Positions 14,373 through 21,877 are shown, counted from the stretch's first letter. The stretch: 24,406 bases of DNA from Treponema sp. (GCA_018384055.1 JAHAZL010000032.1:1-24406); one strand, 5' to 3'. Notes: a model not told the origin generated them from the sequence alone. Made by a program: numbers and translations.

Positions 14373-16448
14373 ATGTCAGAAAAAAACGACGACAACAAGA
14401 AGAACGAAAATGATCCTTATGATTTTTTCAAACTTCAGATAGACGATGAGGACAAGGGAAACGACCCAAAGAACAACAGGCCTCGCAAGGGCATTCCGTT
14501 CTGGGGACTCCTTTTCGCAATCGCAGGTATCCTTTTCCTCTTCAACATGTTCCTTTCTCCCAAAACAGACGATCTCATCGACTTCTCTGAATTCCGCAAT
14601 CTTGTAGAACAGGGACAGATTGTTCGTGTTGAACTTGGGGAACACTACTTTACTGGATACACGGCAGATGCCAGCACAAATGTAGCCCAGCAAAAAAAGT
14701 TTGGATTCCTCCGTCCTATGAACAACCCTCAGTCGCAGGGAATTTACAGGACTACGGGAGTTCTCATGCAGAGTTTCATTCAGCTTCTGGATGAAAAAGG
14801 AGTTGAATATAAATTCATTGAAAGGCAGAACAATGTCTTCCTTCAGATTCTGGTAAACATTGCTGTTCCAGTTCTCCTCATTTTCCTCGTTTATTTCTTC
14901 ATCTTCAGAAAGATGGGCGGCGGCATGTCCGGTTCAATGTTTGGAATCGGTGGCGGAAAATCCAAGGCCATTGACGAAGGGAAGGTTAAGACCCGTTTCA
15001 GCGATGTTGCCGGTGTTGATGAAGCAAAGGATGAACTAGTAGAAGTTGTAGACTTCCTCAAAGAACCAAAGAAATATACGGAAATCGGCGGAAAAATTCC
15101 AAAGGGTGTTCTCCTTGTTGGACCTCCGGGAACAGGTAAAACTTTGCTTGCCCGTGCAGTTGCAGGTGAAGCCGGCGTTCCATTCTTCAGAATTTCCGGT
15201 TCTGACTTTGTTGAAATGTTTGTCGGAGTCGGTGCATCCCGCGTCCGCGATCTTTTCCGCAATGCAAGGGAAAAGGCTCCATGCATCATCTTCATTGATG
15301 AAATTGATGCCATCGGCAAGAGCCGAGTAAACAACTACGGCGGAAGCAACGATGAACGTGAACAGACTTTGAACCAGCTCCTCGTTGAGATGGACGGCTT
15401 TGACAACGAAAAGGGACTCATCATCCTTGCAGCAACAAACCGTGCAGACATCCTTGACCCAGCCCTTCTCCGCCCAGGACGTTTTGACCGCCAGGTTCCT
15501 GTTGAAAAACCTGATGTCAAGGGTCGTGAAGAAATCCTCAGGATCCATGCAAAGAATGTTAAGCTTGACGACGATGTAGACTTTGAATCAGTAGCCCACG
15601 GAACAACTGGTTTTGCAGGGGCAGACCTTGCCAATGTTGTAAACGAAGCAGCCCTTCTTGCTGTCCGCAACGGACACACAAAGGTTTCAATGTCAGACAT
15701 GAACGATGCCATCGACAAGGTAAGCATCGGTCTCAAGAAGAAATCCCGCAAGGATAATGAAAAAGACATGAGGCTTGTTTCAATCCATGAAACAGGACAC
15801 GCCCTTGTTGGTGCCTTTACACCTGATTATCCTCCTGTAAACAAGATTACAGTTGTTCCTCGCAGCCACGGTGTTGGTGGTTTCACACAGTACCGCGAAG
15901 AAGAAGAAAAGCACTTCCAGACAAAGAAAGACATGATTGCAGAAATCGACACGCTCCTTGGTGGTCGTGCAGCAGAAGAAATCATGCTTGGAGATGTTTC
16001 TACAGGTGCATCCAATGACATTGCCCGTGCAACAGAAATCATCAAGCGCATGATTGTTGACTTTGGTATGAGCGACAGATTCCGCAACATGACTTTAGGC
16101 AAGGGAGTTCTTGGAAACGCTGGCGGAGAACCAACTCTTGTCCGCGAATTCTCTGAAGAAACACAAAAGTACATTGATGTTGAAATTTCGCGCATCATGG
16201 ATGAACGATACAAGTATGTTCTTAAGCTTCTTAAGGCACACAAAAATCTTCTTGAAACCATCGCAAATGTCTTGAAAGAAAAAGAAACAATTGAGGGTAA
16301 GGAATTCCTTGAACTTGTAAAGACAGTAAAGGAAGCCAAGGTTGCAGCAGAGAAAGAACCATCGGGAAAAAAGGCAGGGGCAAAAAAATTGCCTGCCGAA
16401 AAGAAGATAAAGGCTGCTCCAAAAAAAACAAAGAAAGTTTCTGAATAA
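14373..16448 (+). CDS. ftsH: ATP-dependent zinc metalloprotease FtsH
   Basis: 691-residue membrane-anchored AAA+ protease that degrades misfolded membrane proteins and short-lived regulators. It has an acidic cytoplasmic N-terminus, transmembrane helices at about 41-61 and 156-178 enclosing a small periplasmic domain, Walker A GPPGTGKT at 250-257, Walker B IIFIDEID at 305-312, the second region of homology ending RPGRFDRQ (367-374), and the zinc site HETGH at 472-476 with third ligand Asp549. The last ~45 residues are a lysine/alanine-rich tail, longer than in most FtsH and unlikely to be structured. It is monocistronic, with its own promoter and a weak terminator overlapping the convergent hydrolase gene. 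Confidence 0.98.
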   Translation: MSEKNDDNKKNENDPYDFFKLQIDDEDKGNDPKNNRPRKGIPFWGLLFAIAGILFLFNMFLSPKTDDLIDFSEFRNLVEQGQIVRVELGEHYFTGYTADASTNVAQQKKFGFLRPMNNPQSQGIYRTTGVLMQSFIQLLDEKGVEYKFIERQNNVFLQILVNIAVPVLLIFLVYFFIFRKMGGGMSGSMFGIGGGKSKAIDEGKVKTRFSDVAGVDEAKDELVEVVDFLKEPKKYTEIGGKIPKGVLLVGPPGTGKTLLARAVAGEAGVPFFRISGSDFVEMFVGVGASRVRDLFRNAREKAPCIIFIDEIDAIGKSRVNNYGGSNDEREQTLNQLLVEMDGFDNEKGLIILAATNRADILDPALLRPGRFDRQVPVEKPDVKGREEILRIHAKNVKLDDDVDFESVAHGTTGFAGADLANVVNEAALLAVRNGHTKVSMSDMNDAIDKVSIGLKKKSRKDNEKDMRLVSIHETGHALVGAFTPDYPPVNKITVVPRSHGVGGFTQYREEEEKHFQTKKDMIAEIDTLLGGRAAEEIMLGDVSTGASNDIARATEIIKRMIVDFGMSDRFRNMTLGKGVLGNAGGEPTLVREFSEETQKYIDVEISRIMDERYKYVLKLLKAHKNLLETIANVLKEKETIEGKEFLELVKTVKEAKVAAEKEPSGKKAGAKKLPAEKKIKAAPKKTKKVSE

Positions 16449-16483
16449 AGATCCTTTCAAGGCAATCATAAAACAACGAAGCC

Positions 16484-16511
16484 CCTGAAGAAGCAACTCA
16501 GGTTTTTTTTT
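16484..16511 (+). terminator. Probable ftsH terminator
   Basis: CCTGA (16484-16488) and TCAGG (16498-16502) make a short stem, followed by nine T. The T run overlaps the stop codon of the convergent MBL gene. The stem is weak. Confidence 0.5.
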
Positions 16512-17154
16512 ACATCCCTTCCCTTAACTCAAAACCAAAATAATCATGTCCCGGGTAGACGAGAGTGTTGCCCGGGATTTTCTCTTTTATGAGGGAAAGG
16601 CTCTGCATCATCTCTGCTTCACTTCCCCCTTCAAAATCAGTGCGTCCCCATGTTCTGTAAAAGAGGGTGTCGCCGCTTATGAGTACGCCTTCTTTCTCGT
16701 TGTAAAGGCAGCAGCTTCCCCTTGTATGTCCCGGCGTATGCATTACCTTCCATTGATCAAAAATAACTTTGCCGTCAGAAAGATAATCTGTTGCCTCCGG
16801 AAGTTCTGACACAGACGGGATGAATGCTTCACAGCCCATATCTTCAAGACCGTGTCCCTGAACCTCACCGGAATTAATTCCGATCATTGGAGAATCTTCT
16901 TTGTGAATATAGATTGGAATGTCCGGATGTTTTTCGCGGAGAAACTTAAGGCCCGAAACATGGTCAAAGTGCCCGTGGGTCAAAACAATGGCAACTGGAG
17001 TCAGTCCTGTGGACTCAAGGTATGCCGAAAACTTTTCCGTGTCGCGGGTAAATTTGCAGGCCGCAGGATCAACAATGAAACACTTTCCGTCCCCGATAGG
17101 AACAATATAAGTATTTACCTTAAATATTCCGGTTTGAATGCAATGGATGTCCAT
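16510..17154 (-). CDS. Metallo-beta-lactamase fold hydrolase (glyoxalase II-like)
   Basis: 214 residues from the chosen start MDIHCIQ, which has a strong GGAGG 4 nt upstream; the longer frame to 17211 has no ribosome-binding site. The binuclear metal site is complete: THGHFDH at 59-65, His143 in HTPGHTRG, Asp162 in SGDTLF and His203 in PGHDYF. Such small proteins hydrolyse thioesters (glyoxalase II-like) or related substrates, and the exact substrate is unknown. It is transcribed alone, from a promoter whose -35 box is the last bases of palindromic repeat copy 2. Confidence 0.92.
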   Translation of the reverse strand: MDIHCIQTGIFKVNTYIVPIGDGKCFIVDPAACKFTRDTEKFSAYLESTGLTPVAIVLTHGHFDHVSGLKFLREKHPDIPIYIHKEDSPMIGINSGEVQGHGLEDMGCEAFIPSVSELPEATDYLSDGKVIFDQWKVMHTPGHTRGSCCLYNEKEGVLISGDTLFYRTWGRTDFEGGSEAEMMQSLSLIKEKIPGNTLVYPGHDYFGFELREGM

Positions 17155-17190
17155 ATTTCCTCCGTATATGTCAGTAGAAAATGTTTCTAT

Positions 17191-17220
17191 ATCATAGGCA
17201 GAATTCGACATTTATGTCAT
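17191..17220 (-). promoter_or_regulatory. Promoter of the MBL gene, -35 inside the repeat
   Basis: On the minus strand ATGACA (17215-17220), an 18-nt spacer and TATGAT (17191-17196) predict a start near 17184. The -35 box is formed by the repeat end (CAATGAC) plus the adjoining base. Confidence 0.45.
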
Positions 17221-17305
17221 TGCGAGCCTGGAACGGGCGTGGCAATCTTCATGCCTTTAGCTAGATTGCTGATGGATTGCTTCATCGCAAGCTCCTCGCA
17301 ATGAC
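17216..17305. repeat. Palindromic GTCATTGCGAG repeat, copy 2
   Basis: 90 bp with inverted ends GTCATTGCGAG and CTCGCAATGAC. The right arm (GGATTGCTTCATCGCAAGCTC) closely matches the corresponding arm of copy 1, while the centre differs. It starts 4 bp from the in-frame ATG at 17211 and provides the -35 region of the MBL gene. Confidence 0.85.
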
Positions 17306-17340
17306 AAGACTTTCAGCATCTCAATTTACGAACATAGCCT

Positions 17341-17366
17341 AAAAAAAACGGCAGCTTTCGCCGCCG
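17341..17366 (-). terminator. Terminator of the clpP-GNAT-RBD operon
   Basis: On the minus strand CGGCGGC, loop GAAA, GCTGCCG (one mismatch) is followed by eight T. It lies about 165 bp past the stop of the RNA-binding protein gene. Confidence 0.85.
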
Positions 17367-17376
17367 CCCTATTACC

Positions 17377-17439
17377 TAACCTAGTTCAGGTTAAGATCAA
17401 TTTGTAACCTCTGAGAAAACTAAATGCGTAGCAGAGGTT
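17377..17439 (-). other. Structured 3' untranslated region
   Basis: Between the RNA-binding protein stop and its terminator there are several hairpins: TAACCT/AGGTTA (17377-17382/17388-17393), AACCTCTG/CAGAGGTT (17406-17413/17432-17439) and a GTTTC/GAAAC pair near 17467-17480. The stretch contains CTGCGAC and GAAACTGCG motifs reminiscent of the pckG foldback element. No RNA family is recognised. Confidence 0.4.
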
Positions 17440-17531
17440 CGCGACAAACTGCGACTTGAAACTGCGTTTCATTGAAACGTACTTTCTCTGGAGCAGGCTT
17501 GGCGCGGTTCTCTGCGAGAGCATTTATATTT

Positions 17532-18371
17532 TTAGTTGTTTACAAAGTGAGACTTAACCTGTCCGTCTTCTGTTGTTTCAAAGTATGTTTTTTCTTCAAC
17601 TGGAGCTGGAGCTGCCTTTGGTTCTTCTGCTGGAGCATTGTCCATAGAAGCGGCGAATGCCGACTGTTCTGCAGCAATCTTTGCTGCTTCTGTATTTACA
17701 GATGTATCAGCGTGTCCTTCGTTTGAAACATTTGCTGGGATTACTTCATCCTGTGCATCTGCTGTGTTTTCGCCTTCTTCCTTCTTGCGGCTGTAGCTTA
17801 CAGAAAGCTTTCTTCCGCGGTATTCATATCCGTCGAGGGCAGAAATTGCCTTGTCGCAGTCTTCTGCAAAAAGCTGGATGAAAGAGTAGTTTGAAAGAAC
17901 GCGGATTTCTCCGATTCTTGAGCGGTCAAAACCTGCTACACTTACAAGAAGTCCAACAAGGTCACGAGGGAATACGCCGCGGCTTCTTCCTACACCGATG
18001 AAAATTGTTCCTGCTGCTTCTGGAGCGATCGTTACGCGAGGAGCCTTTTCTGTATGTTCTTCTGTCTTTCTTTCTGTTGTACGTTCGTTGCGGTTAAAGC
18101 GATCTTCATGCTTGTTGTTTGCAAAACGATCCTTCTTGTTGTTGTCGCGGTTGAAGCGGTTGCTTCTGAAACCGGATGCATTCTTGATGAGCAAAGCTGC
18201 TACATAGCCTCTGCGTGAGAATGGAACATTCTTCTTGAAGAGCTTCTTGAATGTCTTCAAAGCTTCGATGTCTGAATCACTTGATGATTCAACGCGTCTT
18301 ACTGCATCTGCCAAAAAAGCTGCCACCTGTTCTTCGTTGATTGAAGAACTTTCACGATTGTTGTATGCCAT
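17532..18371 (-). CDS. RNA-binding protein with DbpA-type C-terminal domain, no helicase
   Basis: 279 residues. A helical N-terminus (about 10-65), a basic Asn/Arg-rich linker (68-108), a DbpA RNA-binding domain at about 121-195 (IFIGVGRSRGVFPRDLVGLL; then IGEIRVLSNYSFIQLF and RGRKLSVSYSR) and an acidic, Ala/Pro-rich tail. In DbpA and related DEAD-box helicases this fold guides the enzyme to 23S rRNA; here the helicase core is absent, so it may act in trans as an RNA chaperone or ribosome-assembly factor (inference). Its Shine-Dalgarno CAGGAG lies in the last codons of the preceding GNAT gene, whose stop is 4 bp away, indicating translational coupling. Confidence 0.8.
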   Translation of the reverse strand: MAYNNRESSSINEEQVAAFLADAVRRVESSSDSDIEALKTFKKLFKKNVPFSRRGYVAALLIKNASGFRSNRFNRDNNKKDRFANNKHEDRFNRNERTTERKTEEHTEKAPRVTIAPEAAGTIFIGVGRSRGVFPRDLVGLLVSVAGFDRSRIGEIRVLSNYSFIQLFAEDCDKAISALDGYEYRGRKLSVSYSRKKEEGENTADAQDEVIPANVSNEGHADTSVNTEAAKIAAEQSAFAASMDNAPAEEPKAAPAPVEEKTYFETTEDGQVKSHFVNN

Positions 18372-18375
18372 TTTA

Positions 18376-19320
18376 TTACTCCTGTAAATTCAAAATGAAC
18401 CCGAATTCTGTCTTTTTGAATGAAAACTCACAAAACAAATTTTCCATTGATTCGGGCATTATTTTTGTTGATAAAATTACCCACTGAATTCCGAAGTCCT
18501 TAAAATCAGCAAGGCATCTATTCAAAAGCTCTTTGCCTATGCCGAGACCACGGTAATTCTGAATCACAAAAAAATCCGTAAAAGCAACTGATTTTTTTGC
18601 TGAGGACGGACAGTAAGAAACAAGGGAACACCCAAGGAATTCATGGTCGTGGGAATAACATGCATAACCGAATTTGTTTTCCCATGAAACGGCTGCCGAC
18701 TGAGATTTGAAAATGTCTGCAACTGCTTCTCCAAGGCTTCCTTCATGCCTTTCTTTGTATTCTTCTGCAATATTAATGACTTCACGATCAACGCATTCCT
18801 TGTCCTTAAGAGAATCGTATTTGGTAAATTCAAAATCGTCCTGAACAAGATATTCCGTATCAAAAGATTCCGGATTTTCTTCAAGACCTTCCAAACCCCA
18901 GGACTCGCAAAGTACATTGTACCATTCGGTGATTCTTGCATGCATGGTCCTGTCCTTGAAGGCATACCACTTCTGCTCCACTTCCGGGTACGATTTTAAA
19001 ATTGATTTGAAATTCCTGAACACCCCCCTTCTGTTTGCAAGACATCTCCTCAGCTCCTTGTAGGCATTGGGATTATGAAGCCCTGCAGTAAAATTTTCCA
19101 TCATTTCAAAACCGTCATCGCTGTCCCATGGCGGAATTGAATAATAGTTTTCTTCATCAATGTCGATTTCATCATCACCGTCCAGTTCTTCCCTACTAAA
19201 ATTTTCAGACGACAGAATCTTCAGTTCTCCATTTTCCGCATCAACACAGTATACGGAGTTCTGGTCTTCCATGGCAAAGAGAATCTTGTCTTTTAGGGAA
19301 TCAGTGAGTGAAAAGGTCAT
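18376..19320 (-). CDS. UPF0158-GNAT fusion protein
   Basis: 314 residues in two parts. Residues about 8-137 match the UPF0158 pattern of unknown function: YYSIPPWDSDDGFEMM, then RRGVFRNFKSIL and WYAFKD... ITEWYN. Residues about 165-312 form a GNAT acetyltransferase with the acetyl-CoA loop QNYRGLGIGKEL at 254-265 and the following helix. The acetyl acceptor is unknown. The clpP stop is immediately followed by this ATG (TAAATG), and the next gene starts 4 bp after its stop, so it is the middle gene of a tightly coupled operon with clpP and an RNA-binding protein. A role in protein quality control or ribosome modification is only an inference. Confidence 0.8.
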   Translation of the reverse strand: MTFSLTDSLKDKILFAMEDQNSVYCVDAENGELKILSSENFSREELDGDDEIDIDEENYYSIPPWDSDDGFEMMENFTAGLHNPNAYKELRRCLANRRGVFRNFKSILKSYPEVEQKWYAFKDRTMHARITEWYNVLCESWGLEGLEENPESFDTEYLVQDDFEFTKYDSLKDKECVDREVINIAEEYKERHEGSLGEAVADIFKSQSAAVSWENKFGYACYSHDHEFLGCSLVSYCPSSAKKSVAFTDFFVIQNYRGLGIGKELLNRCLADFKDFGIQWVILSTKIMPESMENLFCEFSFKKTEFGFILNLQE

Positions 19321-19929
19321 TTATTTTTCAAGGTCAGAACGCTTTGTAATGATCTTGCTGATAAGGCCGTATTCGATTGATTCTTCTGCATTGAGCCAGT
19401 AGTCGCGGTCTGTATCCTTTGAAACCTTTTCAAGTGCTGTGCCTGTTTCTTCTGCAATGATTTCGTTGATCTTTGCACGAGTCTTTGCAAGTTCAGCAGC
19501 GTGGATTTCAATATCTGTGGCTACACCCTTCATTCCGCTTGATGGCTGGTGAATGAGGTAGCTTGAATTTGCAAAACCAAAGCGGCGCTCTTTTGGAGCT
19601 GCAAGAAGAATAAGGGCAGCGGCACTGGCAATGAGACCCATACCGATGATGTAAACAGGAGCATTGATGAAACGGATTGTGTCAAAGATTGCAAAACCTG
19701 CATAAACATCACCGCCTGGGCTGTCGATGTAAAGGTAGATTGGCTTATCGTTGTCTGCCTCAAGAATCAAAAGCTGGCGGCAGATTTTGTCTGCAAGTTC
19801 TTCGCTTACTTCGCCGCTCATTAAAATCTGTCTTGTCTTAAGGAATTTTTCTGCAAGTGGATCGGCCATTTCCGGCTTCTTTTCTTCTTTCTGTTCGTCT
19901 TCAAGGCGAATGTTCATTGTTCTGTTCAT
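19321..19929 (-). CDS. clpP: ClpP-type serine protease subunit
   Basis: 202 residues from the chosen start MNRTMNIRLE, with GGGAG 5 nt upstream; the longer frame to 19980 has no ribosome-binding site and crosses the leader inverted repeat. The catalytic triad is present: Ser102 (GLIASAAAL), His127 (LIHQPSSG) and Asp176 (DRDYWLNAEESIEYGLI). The loop around the Ser reads ASAA rather than the usual ASMG, which points to a divergent paralogue (treponemes carry two ClpP). It forms the proteolytic chamber used by ClpX, ClpA or ClpC. It is the first gene of the clpP-GNAT-RBD operon. Confidence 0.95.
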   Translation of the reverse strand: MNRTMNIRLEDEQKEEKKPEMADPLAEKFLKTRQILMSGEVSEELADKICRQLLILEADNDKPIYLYIDSPGGDVYAGFAIFDTIRFINAPVYIIGMGLIASAAALILLAAPKERRFGFANSSYLIHQPSSGMKGVATDIEIHAAELAKTRAKINEIIAEETGTALEKVSKDTDRDYWLNAEESIEYGLISKIITKRSDLEK

Positions 19930-19943
19930 TGTTTCTCCCAATA

Positions 19944-19974
19944 ATGAATGTACGGCAAGAAAAAGTACATTCAT
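19944..19974 (-). promoter_or_regulatory. Perfect 10-bp inverted repeat in the clpP leader
   Basis: ATGAATGTAC (19944-19953) and GTACATTCAT (19965-19974) are exact inverted copies separated by 11 nt, ending 5 nt from the clpP Shine-Dalgarno. It could be a repressor operator or an mRNA hairpin that controls translation. Confidence 0.6.
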
Positions 19975-20014
19975 GGTCATTTCATAAGTGGAAATCCATC
20001 TTTTTGACCCTTAA

Positions 20015-20043
20015 AATATATACAAAAAAGTGCCGATAGGCAA
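20015..20043 (-). promoter_or_regulatory. clpP operon promoter
   Basis: On the minus strand TTGCCT (20038-20043), a 17-nt spacer and TATATT (20015-20020) predict a start near 20008 and a ~78-nt leader that includes the inverted repeat. The -35 overlaps a weak TGCC/GGCA hairpin plus T run that may end mazG transcripts. A GGGTCAAA just downstream resembles a single CtsR half-site. Confidence 0.5.
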
Positions 20044-20057
20044 CAAAAACAGACTTC

Positions 20058-20831
20058 TTACAGCTTTTTTACTTCCTTCCAGAGGGCAAGCATTTCGGCA
20101 TCGTTTTTCTCTTCCATTGCAAGGCCTTTTTCCTTCATTTTCTTTTCAACAAAGCGGAATCTGCAGGAAAATTTCTTCGCAGCCTTTTCAAGAGCAACAT
20201 TCGGGTCAACTCCAAGCTTTCTGCAGTAATTTACGGCTGCAAGGAGCATGTCCCCGGCCTCTTCTTCAAGGTGTTCCTGATTGTTTTCTTTTATTGCCCC
20301 GGAAATTTCTTCCAATTCTTCTCGAACCTTGCTTTCCGCCAGCTCCACCGAAGGCCAGTCAAAACCGCTTTTTGCGGCTTTCTTGAGCATCTTGTAGGCC
20401 TTTAAAAGAGGAGGGAATCCATTTGGAACGCTGTCCAGAACGGAATCCAATTTGCGGCCTTCTACTTCTTCCTTGATTTTGTCCCACTGTCTTATTACTT
20501 TTGCCGCCGTGTCTGCCTGAACATCGCCAAAAACATGAGGATGGCGGCGAACAAGCTTTTCGCTTATTTCATCAAGGACTTCTGAAATTGTAAAATCCCC
20601 TGCCTGTTCGTAGCAGTAGGAAATCAAAACTATATTAAAAAAGGCGTCCCCTAGCTCCTCTCTGGCATGCATTGGGTCGCCTTCCGTTATGGCATCGATT
20701 ACTTCAAAAGTTTCCTCGATGAAAGTTTCCCGCAGTGTGGAAGGCGTCTGCTTTTTGTCCCAGGGGCATCCGTCCTCACCACGAAGCTTTTTTGTAATTT
20801 CATACAGCTTTAAGAAACTTTCTGATGTCAT
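20058..20831 (-). CDS. mazG: Nucleoside triphosphate pyrophosphohydrolase MazG
   Basis: 257 residues, the usual two-domain length. It hydrolyses (d)NTPs to monophosphates and pyrophosphate and can lower ppGpp-linked stress signals. The N-terminal domain holds CPWDKKQT (22-29) and the metal site Glu39, Glu40, Glu43, Glu59, Asp62 (FIEETFEV... REELGDAFFN). The second domain repeats the pattern (REELEEI and EEEAGDMLLAAVN). Its ATG overlaps the stop of the aldolase gene by one base (TAATG), so the two are translated as a coupled pair. Confidence 0.95.
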   Translation of the reverse strand: MTSESFLKLYEITKKLRGEDGCPWDKKQTPSTLRETFIEETFEVIDAITEGDPMHAREELGDAFFNIVLISYCYEQAGDFTISEVLDEISEKLVRRHPHVFGDVQADTAAKVIRQWDKIKEEVEGRKLDSVLDSVPNGFPPLLKAYKMLKKAAKSGFDWPSVELAESKVREELEEISGAIKENNQEHLEEEAGDMLLAAVNYCRKLGVDPNVALEKAAKKFSCRFRFVEKKMKEKGLAMEEKNDAEMLALWKEVKKL

Positions 20832-21805
20832 TAGTCCTGTCCGCTGATTTCCTTGTAGAATTCTACGAGGTCCTTGCGGTTTTCCTTTGTGTAGGCAATG
20901 GCTGTGCGTGGGTGCTGGTTAAGCTGACCTGTAAGGAGGTATGGATGCTCGTAACCCCATCTTACGCCGTCTGCACGGAGCTTGTTGATGTGCTTTTCAA
21001 GGAACTGGTATACAGGGAATGTGCTGTACTTAGGGTTCTTGAGGAAACCAAGGAGAAGTTCCATTGCGCAGTTGCCTGCACCGCGACCCATTTCACCGTA
21101 TGTAGCATCAAGGTAGTCTACACCGTCACCGCAGCATTCGATTGTGTTGGCGAATGCAAGCTGCATGTTGTTGTGTGCGTGGATACCGATCTTCTTGTTG
21201 TATTTCTTTCCTGCTGCTGTGTAAATGTCAGCAACGCGAGCCATTTCTTCCGGATAGATTGAACCGTAGCTGTCTACGATGTAGATAACATCAACAGGTG
21301 ACTTTCCAAGAAGGTCCAATGCTGCCTTGATGTCCGATTCCTGGTTTGTAGAAATTGCCATGATGTTGCAGCTTACTTCGTATCCCTTGCTCTTTGCATC
21401 TTCGATCATGTCGATGGCTGCAGGAATTGTCTTGATGTATGTTGCAACGCGGATAAGGTCTACAGGGCTGTCGCTCTTTGGACGGATGTCCTGCTTGTAG
21501 TTGCAGCGGCCAACATCTGCCATGACTGCAAGCTTAAGGTTTGTATCGTTGTCGCCGACTACCTTGCGGATGTCATCATCGTTACAGAACTTCCATGGAC
21601 CGAACTTGCTTACATCGAACTGTTCCTTGTCTGCCTTATATCCAAATTCCATGTAGTCTACGCCAGCTTTAACATTTGTTTCGTAAAGATCCTTCACAAA
21701 TTCTTCTGTAAAATAGAAGTCATTGACGAGACCACCGTCGCGCAATGTTGCATCAACAACCTTGATGCTTGGTCGAAAATCGAGCAATTTTGAAATGTCT
21801 TTCAT
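20831..21805 (-). CDS. HMGL-like aldolase (DRE-TIM metallolyase, 4-hydroxy-2-oxovalerate aldolase type)
   Basis: 324 residues from the chosen start MKDISKLLD, preceded by a strong GGAGG 7 nt upstream; a longer frame to 21847 would translate the leader hairpin. DATLRDGG (18-25) carries the divalent-metal Asp and catalytic Arg; HAHNN and YLDATYGEMGRGAGN further on complete the DRE-TIM signature. The family includes DmpG/MhpE aldolases and homocitrate/isopropylmalate synthases. No partner dehydrogenase (DmpF-type) lies nearby, so the substrate is open and a role in making a surface-sugar or amino-acid precursor is possible. First gene of the aldolase-mazG pair. Confidence 0.85.
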   Translation of the reverse strand: MKDISKLLDFRPSIKVVDATLRDGGLVNDFYFTEEFVKDLYETNVKAGVDYMEFGYKADKEQFDVSKFGPWKFCNDDDIRKVVGDNDTNLKLAVMADVGRCNYKQDIRPKSDSPVDLIRVATYIKTIPAAIDMIEDAKSKGYEVSCNIMAISTNQESDIKAALDLLGKSPVDVIYIVDSYGSIYPEEMARVADIYTAAGKKYNKKIGIHAHNNMQLAFANTIECCGDGVDYLDATYGEMGRGAGNCAMELLLGFLKNPKYSTFPVYQFLEKHINKLRADGVRWGYEHPYLLTGQLNQHPRTAIAYTKENRKDLVEFYKEISGQD

Positions 21806-21816
21806 TGTTTTCCTCC

Positions 21817-21838
21817 AAAAAAGCCGCAAAAAGGCGGC
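21817..21838 (-). promoter_or_regulatory. Terminator-like hairpin in the aldolase leader
   Basis: On the minus strand GCCGC, a CTTTTT loop and GCGGC are followed by six T that directly abut the GGAGG Shine-Dalgarno (21812-21816). It has the form of an intrinsic terminator and sits at the very 5' end of the predicted transcript. Confidence 0.6.
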
Positions 21839-21848
21839 AACAGGCAAA

Positions 21849-21877
21849 ATAATATAGAAAAAACAGGCCGCTGTCAG
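21849..21877 (-). promoter_or_regulatory. Promoter of the aldolase-mazG pair
   Basis: CTGACA (21872-21877), a 17-nt spacer and TATTAT (21849-21854), each 5 of 6 to consensus, predict a start near 21842. Confidence 0.65.

Noticed and set aside
17155..17211. N-terminal extension of the MBL hydrolase to the ATG at 17211
   Set aside because: The internal ATG at 17154 has GGAGG 4 nt upstream and begins where family homology starts. The extension has no Shine-Dalgarno and overlaps the predicted promoter.
19930..19980. Longer clpP frame starting at 19980
   Set aside because: It would translate the leader inverted repeat and lacks a ribosome site, whereas GGGAG precedes 19929.
20000..20012. CtsR operator ahead of clpP
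   Set aside because: Only one GGTCAAA half-site is present; a CtsR site needs a tandem pair with 3-nt spacing.
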